The notes beneath the pieces were generated by a model. That model was not told the DNA's origin. It made no database searches and saw only the letters and a list, made by a program, of their open reading frames with translations. From Alphaproteobacteria bacterium (GTDB lineage Bacteria > Pseudomonadota > Alphaproteobacteria > GCA-2731375), in the NCBI GenBank assembly GCA_030747035.1, contig JASLLM010000014.1, positions 1 through 35,681 of the forward strand: a stretch of 35,681 bases of DNA, in the 5' to 3' direction. Every line of letters starts with the position of its first letter. Position 1 is the first letter of the stretch. The position numbers and the translations under genes are program-made. Below are positions 25,000-32,808 of this stretch, one piece after another.

Positions 25000-26408
25000 T
25001 GGGGACCGCCGGGCAGATCAATACGAAAAACCGTGCCGTGGCTGTCGCTGCGCAACAGCATCAGTTCACCGCCATGCGCCTCCACCAGCTCCTTGGCTAT
25101 GGCCAGGCCCAGCCCCGTGCCCCCGGTCCGGGCCGAACCGGTGAAGGGCTCGAACAAATGCTCACGCGCCTTTTCGGGCAAACCCGGTCCATTGTCGCTG
25201 AATTCGATAATGACTCCGGCGCCGCCCCAATTCGCCGTCACGGCGATCTCGCCGCCCTGGCTCATGGCCTGAATGGCATTGCGCGCAAGATTCATGAAGA
25301 CACGGAAGATCTGCTCCCGGTCCGCCTCCAGGATCAGATTGCCACCAACCTCGTTGCGCCAGACAATCCGGCCATCGCTGGGCAGGCCGGCGAAGGCGGC
25401 GACATCCTCCACCAGATCCCGCAAGGCAAAGGATGTGGGATTGGGCGCCGCTTCATCCGCCCGGCCGAAGCTGAGGGTTTGGCTGCACAGCTCTATGGCC
25501 CGGTCAATGGATTGCATCAGACGCGGCGCGACCCGGCGGACGGTCGGATCCTCCACCTCGCCCAAACCGTCGGAGACCAGTTGCGCCGTGGCCAGGATAT
25601 TGCGCAGATCATGGTTGATCTTGCTGACCGCCACGCCCAGTGCCGCCAGATGGGCCTGTTGCGTCAGCGAGGCGCGCAGGCCGTCCTGCATATGGCGCAA
25701 TTCCCGCTGCGCCGTCCCAATCTCGTCACCCCGGCTACTGTCGGCGATCATGGATTGGGCATTCTCCGGCGCCTTGCGGAAGGCCACCATGGAGGCGGTC
25801 AGGCGGCGCATGGGCAGAACCATCAGCAAACGCAGCGAGAGGAAAACCAGACCGGCGGTCAGCAGAGAAATCACCAGGGACAGTTTCATGATGTTGGTGG
25901 AATAGTCGATCATCGCAGCGTAGAGCTGTCTTTCGTCTACGATCACTTCCAGGCTGCCCTCGGACTGATCAGGAAAACCGCCGACAATGCGCAATGTGCG
26001 GTCCCCTTCGGCCAGGGTGGCAAAGGCATCGGCGATCAAGGGCAGCGCGGAGGCACCGCGCAGATCATAGCTGGCATCAACCTGCGGCGGCATGTCCTCC
26101 ATCAACACCATGATCCGCGCTTCCCGCCGCTTCAGGACGATGCCCCGCACCATGGCGTTCGACAGTAATTCCAGCTCCAACGGCTTGCTCAGGACGTTGT
26201 CCGGGGTCGCCTTCAGGGCCAGAGAGGCCAAATGAGCATCGGCGATGCGGTTCTCCAGGAAAGTCAGACGAAAACGGGCGATGGACGGCACATAGATCAA
26301 TACCTCGCTGATCATGACGAAAAACATCGTCAGGACCAGCAGGCGGGCCGACAGGCCGCGCAGCCAGCGCGGCAGAGATTTCCGTTGTGATTTTTCCCGC
26401 TTCTGCAT
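24996..26408 (-). CDS. Membrane sensor histidine kinase
   Basis: The 470-residue protein has a membrane helix at about 21-43, a periplasmic sensor loop to about 170, a second helix at about 172-200, and a HAMP-like linker. The kinase core includes the H-box S-K-I-N-H-D-L-R-N with His266, the N-box F-M-N-L-A-R-N-A-I-Q (Asn377), the G1 box F-S-D-N-G-P-G-L-P at 403-411, and the G2 box T-G-L-G-L-A-I-A-K near residue 431. All catalytic parts are present. No response-regulator gene is adjacent, so it is an orphan kinase. It starts at ATG 26408, 59 bases after the MFS gene, and overlaps the SAM hydrolase by ATGA. Confidence 0.93.
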   Translation of the reverse strand: MQKREKSQRKSLPRWLRGLSARLLVLTMFFVMISEVLIYVPSIARFRLTFLENRIADAHLASLALKATPDNVLSKPLELELLSNAMVRGIVLKRREARIMVLMEDMPPQVDASYDLRGASALPLIADAFATLAEGDRTLRIVGGFPDQSEGSLEVIVDERQLYAAMIDYSTNIMKLSLVISLLTAGLVFLSLRLLMVLPMRRLTASMVAFRKAPENAQSMIADSSRGDEIGTAQRELRHMQDGLRASLTQQAHLAALGVAVSKINHDLRNILATAQLVSDGLGEVEDPTVRRVAPRLMQSIDRAIELCSQTLSFGRADEAAPNPTSFALRDLVEDVAAFAGLPSDGRIVWRNEVGGNLILEADREQIFRVFMNLARNAIQAMSQGGEIAVTANWGGAGVIIEFSDNGPGLPEKAREHLFEPFTGSARTGGTGLGLAIAKELVEAHGGELMLLRSDSHGTVFRIDLPGGPQ

Positions 26409-26467
26409 CAGGTAGAGAAGTTAAACTATTTCCCGCCGACCGCCACCCACTGCTTCTCCACCGGTCC

Positions 26468-27739
26468 TCAATCTCGGTGCGCGAGCCGCCCCTTGGTTGG
26501 CCAAACAAACCAGACGAAGGCCAGGACCTGGGTCGCCGTGGTCGCCAGAAAAGCCCAAAGATAGGCGACTTTCGGGTAGCTGCCATCCGCCCCCACGGGC
26601 CATAGTTCGATCACCCAGCCAATGCCCCACTGATAGCCAAAGGCCATGATGAAGACCAAGACGTTGGCGGCCGTGTTGGCGCGGGCCGCCTGGCTGACGG
26701 GAAAATGATGCGCCAGGGCGGCGAAAACCAACGACGTCAGAACGATGACAAGGCCCAGAAAACTCCACAGGATATAACTTGAAGGGACAACATCGGTAAC
26801 CAGAAGCAACATGGGGATAATCGAGAAAAACGCGGCATAACCGCATACGCCCGCCATGCTATACCCCATGCGCTGCAATCCGGCGGCGAACAAGCCGCTG
26901 CCCATGACCCCGACAGTCATGCCCACCGCCATGATGGTCAGATGTGTCGCCGTATCGGCCTGGCTAAACTCATCCACTTCCAGCAGCCATGGCCCGGCCC
27001 ACAGGCCCTGAATGGCCATGTATGCCGCCGAGCAGGTGAACATCAAAGGCGTCAGGCGCCAAAAGTACGGATCGCTGAAAATTCGGCCGATTTCTCTGAT
27101 CTGCTCTCCAAGGCTGCCCGTGGCGGCACTGTCAGGCTTTTCCGGCGCCACCAGCAGGATCAATGCCGCGACCACCAGATTGACAGCGGCCAGCAGCATG
27201 AACATCTGCCGCCAATCCATGATTTGCATGGCGAAATCAACCGGTCCCGTTGCCGCCAGGGCGCCCACGCCGCCGGCGGCAAAATACCAGCCGTTGACCA
27301 TGGCGACACGGTTCAGGGGAAACCACATGACGATGGCCTTCAGCGCCGCCATCAGACCGCCCGAAACGCCGAAACCAATCATCGCCCGGGCCAGGACCAA
27401 TGTCGTGACGCTGTCTCCCTTGGCGAACAGCAGGGCGCCAAGGGCAGCGATACAATACAACGTCCCCTGCACCCGGCGCGGCCCATAGCGGTCCAGCAAC
27501 AAACCGAGGGGGATCTGGCATGCCGCGAAGGTCAGGAAGTATGCCGCCGACATCAGACCCAGATCCGCCGGGCCCAGGCCAATATCCTGCCGCAGGTAGG
27601 GCGCCACCACCGCATTGACCGTGCGGTAGAAGTAGGAGAAGAAATAGCCACAGGCAAACGGCATAAAGACCAGTATCATGGCGCTCGCCATGCTGACCGT
27701 GGGCGTTGGTTTTTCTTTTTCTGTCTCGATGGCCGTCAC
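26468..27739 (-). CDS. MFS transporter
   Basis: The 423-residue protein has about 12 hydrophobic segments in two halves. The family motif between helices 2 and 3 is visible as G-L-L-L-D-R-Y-G-P-R-R near residue 70, and a second G-x-x-x-D/R region lies in the C half. Members of this group carry organic anions or sugars with protons. The best start is GTG at 27739 (V-T-A-I-E-T-E-K), though its ribosome site is weak; ATG at 27691 is an alternative that shortens the cytoplasmic lead by 16 residues. It is divergent from the psuG gene and may be first in a transcript with the kinase and SAM hydrolase. The substrate is unknown. Confidence 0.88.
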   Translation of the reverse strand: MTAIETEKEKPTPTVSMASAMILVFMPFACGYFFSYFYRTVNAVVAPYLRQDIGLGPADLGLMSAAYFLTFAACQIPLGLLLDRYGPRRVQGTLYCIAALGALLFAKGDSVTTLVLARAMIGFGVSGGLMAALKAIVMWFPLNRVAMVNGWYFAAGGVGALAATGPVDFAMQIMDWRQMFMLLAAVNLVVAALILLVAPEKPDSAATGSLGEQIREIGRIFSDPYFWRLTPLMFTCSAAYMAIQGLWAGPWLLEVDEFSQADTATHLTIMAVGMTVGVMGSGLFAAGLQRMGYSMAGVCGYAAFFSIIPMLLLVTDVVPSSYILWSFLGLVIVLTSLVFAALAHHFPVSQAARANTAANVLVFIMAFGYQWGIGWVIELWPVGADGSYPKVAYLWAFLATTATQVLAFVWFVWPTKGRLAHRD

Positions 27740-27792
27740 GGTACCATGACTAGTGCATGAGGACGGCCGGCGCAATTGCGGGACCAATTCAA

Positions 27793-28734
27793 ATGAATGA
27801 AAAACTTCTGCTGACGGATGAGGTCGCCGCCGCCCTGGCTGACGGCCAGGCGGTGGCCGCGCTGGAAAGCAGTATCGTGGCCCAAGGGCTGCCTGAGCCC
27901 GATAACCTGGAAGTCGGCCAAGCCATGCAGGATGCGGTGCGCCGACAGGGCGCGATACCGGCCATGACGGCGGTACTTGATGGCCGCTTGCGGGTCGGCC
28001 TGACGGCGGAAAATATGGCCCGTTTGGCGGCCGCACCCGATGGCCAAAAGTGTGGTGCCCGCGATCTGGGTCCCGCCCTGGCCCTCAGCCTGCCGGGCGC
28101 CACCACGGTTTCGGCCACGGTTACGATCGCGGCGGAGGCGGGCATTTCGGTCTTCGGCACGGGGGGCATCGGCGGCGTCCACCGCGTGACGGCGGCAGCC
28201 AAGGGTGGGGCCCGGGCGGACATCTCCGCCGACCTTCTGGCGATGTCCCGCGTGCCCGTGGCCGTGGTCAGCAGCGGTGCGAAATCCCTGTTGGATCTGC
28301 CCACAACGCTGGAAGCCCTGGAAGCCCTGGGCGTGCCCGTACTTGGCTATTGCAGCGATGACTTTCCTGCCTTCTATAGCGGCGAAAGCGGGTTGTCGGT
28401 GAGTTACCGTATTGACGATCTGACAGTGCTGGCCCAGGCCTTGCGGGCCCATTGGTCCCTGCCCGGTTCGGGCGGCATTCTGGTCTGCAACCCCCCGCCC
28501 GCGGACATTGCCATGGGGCGGGACGAGGTCGAGGCTTTGGTCCAGGACGCCACGGCCGCCGCCAATGCGGCGGAAATCTCGGGCGGCGCGCTGACACCGT
28601 TTATCCTCTCGCACATGCGCCGGGCATCCAACAATCAGACGCTGCGGGTCAATACCGCCCTGGCCGTTGCCAACGCCGCCCTGGCGGGCCGCCTGGCGGT
28701 TAAGCTGGCGGCATTGTCTGTATCCGAAAGGTGA
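27793..28734 (+). CDS. psuG: Pseudouridine-5'-phosphate glycosidase
   Basis: The 313-residue enzyme cleaves the C-C glycosidic bond of pseudouridine 5'-phosphate to uracil and ribose 5-phosphate. Family marks include A-L-E-S-S-I-V-A-Q-G-L-P with Glu25, G-Q-K-C-G-A-R-D-L with Lys86, G-T-G-G-I-G-G-V-H-R-V, A-D-I-S-A-D-L, the Schiff-base Lys164 in S-G-A-K-S-L-L-D-L-P, and P-F-I-L-S-H near the C-terminus. These agree with E. coli YeiN (Glu31, Lys93, Lys166, numbering from memory). The ATG at 27793 is chosen over an upstream GTG. The kinase partner psuK is not in the window. The glutathione-transferase gene starts 5 bases after its stop. Confidence 0.93.
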   Translation: MNEKLLLTDEVAAALADGQAVAALESSIVAQGLPEPDNLEVGQAMQDAVRRQGAIPAMTAVLDGRLRVGLTAENMARLAAAPDGQKCGARDLGPALALSLPGATTVSATVTIAAEAGISVFGTGGIGGVHRVTAAAKGGARADISADLLAMSRVPVAVVSSGAKSLLDLPTTLEALEALGVPVLGYCSDDFPAFYSGESGLSVSYRIDDLTVLAQALRAHWSLPGSGGILVCNPPPADIAMGRDEVEALVQDATAAANAAEISGGALTPFILSHMRRASNNQTLRVNTALAVANAALAGRLAVKLAALSVSER

Positions 28735-28739
28735 ATGCG

Positions 28740-29369
28740 ATGACGATCACCCTGCACGGCTACACATACAGCGTCTACAGCCGCATACCGCGCATGGTCT
28801 GCCACGAAAAAGGCATCGCGTTTGATTGGCGGGAAGTCGATCCTTTCGATGATGCAACACCGGAAAGCTATGGCGAATTGCATCCCTTTCGCCGGGTGCC
28901 GGTTCTTCAGCATGACGGCTTCACCCTGTACGAAACCGGCGCCATCAGCCGCTATCTGGACGAGGCGTTTCCCGGTCCGTCCCTACAGCCGGCTGACATT
29001 GGGCAACGGGCCCGCATGGCGCAGATCATTTCCATTGTCGATGCCTATGTCTATTGGCCCCTGGTGCGCCAGGTATTTTCGCACCGGGTTTTCAGGCCGA
29101 AATTTGGCGATTCCTGGGATGAGGACACAATCGCGGCTGGACTGGAGACGTCAAAAGTTGTTCTGGCCGCCCTCGAAAGCCTGGTGTCGGAGCACCATCA
29201 TATTATCTCGCCCGAAGTCTCCCTGGCGGATTTTCACCTTGCCACCATGATCGACTATTTCGCCATGGCCGATGAAGGCGCCACCATGCTGGCGCAATAT
29301 GAAAAATCGTCGGCCTGGTGGGCCAATATGCGGCTACGGGACAGCGTCACCGCGACCGCGCCGCTTTAG
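28740..29369 (+). CDS. Glutathione S-transferase family protein
   Basis: The 209-residue protein has an N-terminal thioredoxin fold with a Y-T-Y-S-V-Y-S-R segment near residue 8, F-R-R-V-P-V-L (cis-Pro) near residue 53 and the glutathione-contact motif L-Y-E-T-G-A-I-S-R-Y-L. An all-helical C-terminal domain with L-A-D-F-H-L-A follows. This is a normal-length cytosolic GST. The ATG at 28740 is preceded by AAAGGTGA; a GTG at 28731 is possible but has no site. It is probably cotranscribed with psuG. Its stop codon TAG lies within the left arm of a 19-base inverted repeat. The substrate is unknown. Confidence 0.9.
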   Translation: MTITLHGYTYSVYSRIPRMVCHEKGIAFDWREVDPFDDATPESYGELHPFRRVPVLQHDGFTLYETGAISRYLDEAFPGPSLQPADIGQRARMAQIISIVDAYVYWPLVRQVFSHRVFRPKFGDSWDEDTIAAGLETSKVVLAALESLVSEHHHIISPEVSLADFHLATMIDYFAMADEGATMLAQYEKSSAWWANMRLRDSVTATAPL

Positions 29370-29405
29370 AGCAACCTGCGTTCACTTGAACGCAGGTTGC
29401 TCTAA
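29366..29405. repeat. Perfect 19-base inverted repeat (palindromic element)
   Basis: The left arm 29366-29384 and right arm 29387-29405 are exact reverse complements separated by two bases. The arm begins TTAGAGCAACCTGC. The GST stop codon TAG is inside the left arm. No T-run follows on either strand, so a classic terminator is not proven, though such a stem would stop or stabilise transcripts. The shape resembles alphaproteobacterial dispersed palindromic elements that start or end in TTAGAGC; whether this copy belongs to such a family needs a genome-wide comparison. Confidence 0.9.
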
Positions 29406-29415
29406 CTCTTAGAAT

Positions 29416-29467
29416 TAGATCAAATTATCAGCCCAAAAATGATTCCATTTTTGGGCTGTTTGATCTA
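29416..29467. terminator. Nested hairpin between convergent genes, probable bidirectional terminator
   Basis: An inner stem pairs CAGCCCAAAAATG (29429-29441) with CATTTTTGGGCTG (29446-29458) around a 4-base loop ATTC. An outer stem pairs AGATCAAA (29417-29424) with TTTGATCT (29459-29466), extended by one further base pair, with a 4-base bulge TTAT on the left. The spermidine-synthase stop codon (29465-29467 on the minus strand) lies in the outer arm. The T-rich and A-rich arms and the position between converging genes favour termination in both directions. Confidence 0.7.
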
Positions 29468-30313
29468 GGGCATCAAGGCCTGTAAATAGGGCGGCATGGC
29501 GAAGGCGCCCAGATGGATATCCGCATTGTAGTAACGTAAATCCAGGGCCAGTCGTTGCTGCCGCGCCTGCAACAGTTCCAGGGGAACCGCGCCCGCATCG
29601 GTGCCATCCGAGGCGCAGCCAAAGGCCATGGCGCCGCCCACATACATGGGCACGGCGGCAAAACAAAAGCGTGGATACCGGAACAGCTGCTTGAAGGCTT
29701 TCGCCGACGAGGCCAGTTCTTCGGCCTGAATAAAGGGCACGCCGTTCTGGGTCACCAGAATGCCTTTCGGCCGCAGACAGCGGCGGCAATTGGCGTAAAA
29801 CGCGGGACTGAACAGGACTTCGCCAGGTCCGATCGGGTCGGTGGAATCGATGATGATCACGTCGAACCGCCGATCGGTCCCGGCCAGGAATTTGGCGCCA
29901 TCCTCAATCCGCAATTCCGTGCGCGGATCGGCGAAGGCCTCGCCGCAGATCATGCCCAGGTGTTGCTGCGCCAGATCTACCACCTGCCGGTCCAGTTCGA
30001 TCATGGTCACCCGCTCCACCGGATGCTTCAGCACCTCTTCCAGGCAACCGCCGTCACCGCCGCCGATGATCAGGACCTCGGCCGGATTGTCCAGGCTGAA
30101 CAAAGGCACATGGGCCAGCATCTCGTGATAGATGAATTCATCCCTGGCGGTGGTCTGCACCACATCGTCCAGAACCAGAACCCGTCCCAGAAATTCGTTG
30201 TCGAAAATCAGCACCGATTGGAATTCGGTTCGACCGCGATGGATCAGACGGTCCATGCGGATGCCCGCCTGCAACTCCGGATGCAGGGTTTCGCGAAACC
30301 ATTCTTCCGCCAT
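29465..30313 (-). CDS. speE: Spermidine synthase (polyamine aminopropyltransferase)
   Basis: The 282-residue enzyme moves an aminopropyl group from decarboxylated SAM to putrescine. Motifs are an N-terminal beta domain with L-D-D-V-V-Q-T-T (48-55) and Y-H-E-M-L-A-H, the nucleotide loop I-G-G-G-D-G-G (83-89), the acidic E-L-D after the next strand, and I-D-S-T-D-P-I-G-P (155-163) with catalytic Asp156 and Asp159. Spacing is as in E. coli SpeE. The start ATG at 30313 has a GGGGTGAG site. It is cytosolic and lacks the N-terminal membrane domain of longer SpeE forms. SAM decarboxylase (speD) is not in the window. Its upstream DUF2336 gene is 112 bases away, with room for its own promoter. Confidence 0.95.
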   Translation of the reverse strand: MAEEWFRETLHPELQAGIRMDRLIHRGRTEFQSVLIFDNEFLGRVLVLDDVVQTTARDEFIYHEMLAHVPLFSLDNPAEVLIIGGGDGGCLEEVLKHPVERVTMIELDRQVVDLAQQHLGMICGEAFADPRTELRIEDGAKFLAGTDRRFDVIIIDSTDPIGPGEVLFSPAFYANCRRCLRPKGILVTQNGVPFIQAEELASSAKAFKQLFRYPRFCFAAVPMYVGGAMAFGCASDGTDAGAVPLELLQARQQRLALDLRYYNADIHLGAFAMPPYLQALMP

Positions 30314-30425
30314 TGTTGACTCACCCCAAATTTCTGGAACTTCGCCCAATGCAAAGACGCCAACATAGGCAAATCATCGATCGGAGCAAGCGGAACGCAA
30401 AAGTAGGTTGGTGGCGGCGGCAGGC

Positions 30426-31559
30426 TTATCCGGCGGTCTCGGCGTCCTCCTGGGACTTCTGCCGAATGGCCCAAAAACGCATGGCGCGCTTGGCGGTTTC
30501 GACGGGAATTTCCTTGTACAATTCCAGCAACTCGGCCACTTCCTCCGGCCGGCGCAGTTGTTTTTCCACTTCCCCGGAACCGGAATCAGCGGCGCCGTCC
30601 AAAAGCAGCACGATGGTGGAAAACGTCGAAAGATCAAAGCCCTTGGCCCGGCACGCCACGGCTACGGCCTCGTGACCGGGGGTAAATACGATACGCCGCG
30701 CGGTCTTTTGATCAACATCGGTCAAATAGCCCAGCCCGGCGATAAATTCGGGCACTTGGCCACGGCGCGAATATTGCACCAGGGCATCCTGGTTCAACTG
30801 GCCCAGGCGCATGCGCCGGCGCACCGCCCGTTCGACGCGGCCCAGCTTGTCCTCTTCCTCCTCCGCCTCGCGCACCATGCCCTGCTCGGCTTCCGCCAGC
30901 ATGCGGTCGACGGTCTCTTCATCGACTTCCGCTTCGGTCAGAATATGTTTCTTCAGGGCGGAACTGACCCACCAGAACATGTTGTGCATCAGATCGGGGG
31001 GCAGATCCTTGCGGTTCAACAGCGGCTCGTGCAATTGCTCGCTGGTCTCGGAACGGTCAACAATGGCTTCCATGGTGCCACGGGAGATTTCCGCGCCGGC
31101 ATTGTTGATCAGCGACAGCACCACCTCGTCATCGCCCCTGGCGACCAGCGCGTCGGAAACACCTTCGCTGACACTGCCGCGAAGCGAAACCGAAAGCTGA
31201 TGCTCTTTGCCCTGGTTGTTGATGACATCGATCAGATCCTGATCGCTCAAAACGCCGCTGCGTTCGAGCAGGGGACGCGCCACCTGGATTTCGTCGGACG
31301 CCAACTGCCGGATAAGATCAGCCGGCGCATCGTCCAGACCCGCCAGCCGGTGGCTCAAACGGGCCCGTACCTCGCGCTCAACCTCGGTGACAACCTTACC
31401 CAGAATATCGGCGGCGATGACCTGTTCCTGATCGTTTAGGCCCGGCCCGTCGTCCATGAACAAGTCGGTCACGCCTTCCAAGAGCTCGCGCCGCTTGTCG
31501 GAGGAAGCCTCGTGGGCCACCTCGATCAGATTTTCAAGTTTGCTCGTATGTGCCGACAT
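30426..31559 (-). CDS. DUF2336 domain protein, helical, unknown function
   Basis: The 377-residue protein is nearly all helix and strongly acidic, with HEAT-like repeats (segments such as L-A-S-D-E-I-Q-V-A-R-P-L-L-E at about 86-100 and repeats of this shape). It matches DUF2336, an alphaproteobacterial family without an assigned role; some members sit near cell-cycle or flagellar genes. There is a run of Glu near residue 236 followed by basic residues. No signal peptide or membrane segment is seen. The start is ATG at 31559. A 231-base gap upstream, with no gene I can support, should hold its promoter; it contains a single TTAACC half-site, which is not enough to claim CtrA control. Confidence 0.82.
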   Translation of the reverse strand: MSAHTSKLENLIEVAHEASSDKRRELLEGVTDLFMDDGPGLNDQEQVIAADILGKVVTEVEREVRARLSHRLAGLDDAPADLIRQLASDEIQVARPLLERSGVLSDQDLIDVINNQGKEHQLSVSLRGSVSEGVSDALVARGDDEVVLSLINNAGAEISRGTMEAIVDRSETSEQLHEPLLNRKDLPPDLMHNMFWWVSSALKKHILTEAEVDEETVDRMLAEAEQGMVREAEEEEDKLGRVERAVRRRMRLGQLNQDALVQYSRRGQVPEFIAGLGYLTDVDQKTARRIVFTPGHEAVAVACRAKGFDLSTFSTIVLLLDGAADSGSGEVEKQLRRPEEVAELLELYKEIPVETAKRAMRFWAIRQKSQEDAETAG

Positions 31560-31790
31560 ACCTATATCAGGGCCGCCAAGTTATTTTACGCACGGATCTA
31601 GAGATTGGGTCGAATTGGTTAATAAACAGTGATTCTCGTCACCCCGACGAAGACAATTTTCACATTAGTTCACGGCATCAAAAGCATTCACAATACGTCC
31701 GCATTTCCCTCAAAGCGACGGCGGCCGGCTCTGCCTGGAAAGCCAGACCGGCACCGGTATCATCAGGAAAAGCCTTGTGATTACAGCAGC

Positions 31791-32570
31791 TTATGCATTT
31801 TTTATGGTCAAGCCGCCGTCGACGGGCAGCACCGCGCCGTTGATGTAACCGGCGGCCGGCAGGACCAGGCTCAAGGTTCCGTGGGCAACTTCCTCCGGCT
31901 CGGCGTAGCGGGCCAGGGGGACGCGGCGCTTGGCGAAAATCTGTTTGTGTTCTTCCTTGATATTCTTGGTCATGCCGGTGCGGATGGCACCGGGACAAAT
32001 GCAATTAACTGTAACGCCCTGTCGCCCCAGTTCAACCGCAAGCGAGCGGGTCAGACCGATCACGCCATGTTTGGCGGCGGTATAGGGGCTGGTCTCGGGC
32101 GTCGCGCCCAGACCTTCGGTCGAGGCGATATTGACGATGCGCCCGGCTCCGCCGGCGCGCAAATGCGGCAGGGCAGCGCGGATCGTCCGGGTATGGGCCC
32201 GCAGAAGAATATCAAGATGGCGGTCCCAGATCTCCTCGTAATCGTCGGCGTCGATCAAGGTGTGCTGGGAAATACCGGCATTATTGATCAGGATGTCCAG
32301 GCCGCCGAAACGGTCAGCGACCTCGGCAACAACGGTCTTGATACGGTCGGGATCGGCCAGGTCCAAGGTCCAGCCCTCGGCGTTGAGGCCGGCTTCCTTG
32401 ATCTCGGCAACCACCTCGGCGACCCCATCGCCATTGATGTCGGTCACCGCCACATGGGCGCCTTCGTCGGCAAACAAGTGCGCAGTGGCCCGGCCCATGC
32501 CGCTGGCAGCGCCGGTAACAAGGGCGACCTTGCCCTCGATCGAACGGCTGAGTTTTGACAATCTGGTCAT
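31791..32570 (-). CDS. Short-chain dehydrogenase/reductase (SDR)
   Basis: The 259-residue enzyme has T-G-A-A-S-G-M-G (19-26), Asp44 after the second strand (NAD preference), N-N-A-G (96-99), catalytic Ser150, and Tyr163 and Lys167 in Y-T-A-A-K. The C-terminal P-V-D-G-G-L is normal. It should oxidise an alcohol or reduce a ketone with NAD(H); the substrate is unknown. The ATG at 32570 follows a strong AGGAGGAAA site. It diverges from the selenoprotein gene across 238 bases, so both may answer to one signal. It is not closely similar to the SDR at 4247, and the two share only family motifs. Confidence 0.9.
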   Translation of the reverse strand: MTRLSKLSRSIEGKVALVTGAASGMGRATAHLFADEGAHVAVTDINGDGVAEVVAEIKEAGLNAEGWTLDLADPDRIKTVVAEVADRFGGLDILINNAGISQHTLIDADDYEEIWDRHLDILLRAHTRTIRAALPHLRAGGAGRIVNIASTEGLGATPETSPYTAAKHGVIGLTRSLAVELGRQGVTVNCICPGAIRTGMTKNIKEEHKQIFAKRRVPLARYAEPEEVAHGTLSLVLPAAGYINGAVLPVDGGLTIKNA

Positions 32571-32808
32571 CCAATTTCCTCCTCGACTGATTTTTCACAG
32601 GTAACCATGAAATCGGCGGCCGGCCTACTCAAAACGGAAGAATTCTCCGGCCAGGCGGCTGGACAAAGGGGGCCAGTGTGCGGTCGAGCCATGGGCCATA
32701 TCGAGGCTCTGGGGAAACCATTGTTTCGGGACGAGACTGGCGACATACTGAACGGCCCGGCGCCGCGCCGCATGAAAAGAGTTAACACATTCACGCCAGG
32801 AGCATGAG

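Noticed and set aside
31560-31790. A 76-residue plus-strand frame (31550-31780) and a CtrA-type TTAACC site upstream of the DUF2336 gene
   Set aside because: The frame overlaps the start of the DUF2336 gene and has no ribosome site or family. Only one half-site is present, without the paired TTAA-N7-TTAA arrangement.
32571-32808. Short open frames on both strands between the SDR and the selenoprotein gene, including a minus-strand frame ending at 32625 with a protein-like C-terminal stretch
   Set aside because: The plus frame (32607-32807) has no ribosome site. The minus frame has no credible start and would have to begin inside the selenoprotein gene. It might be a remnant, but I cannot identify it.
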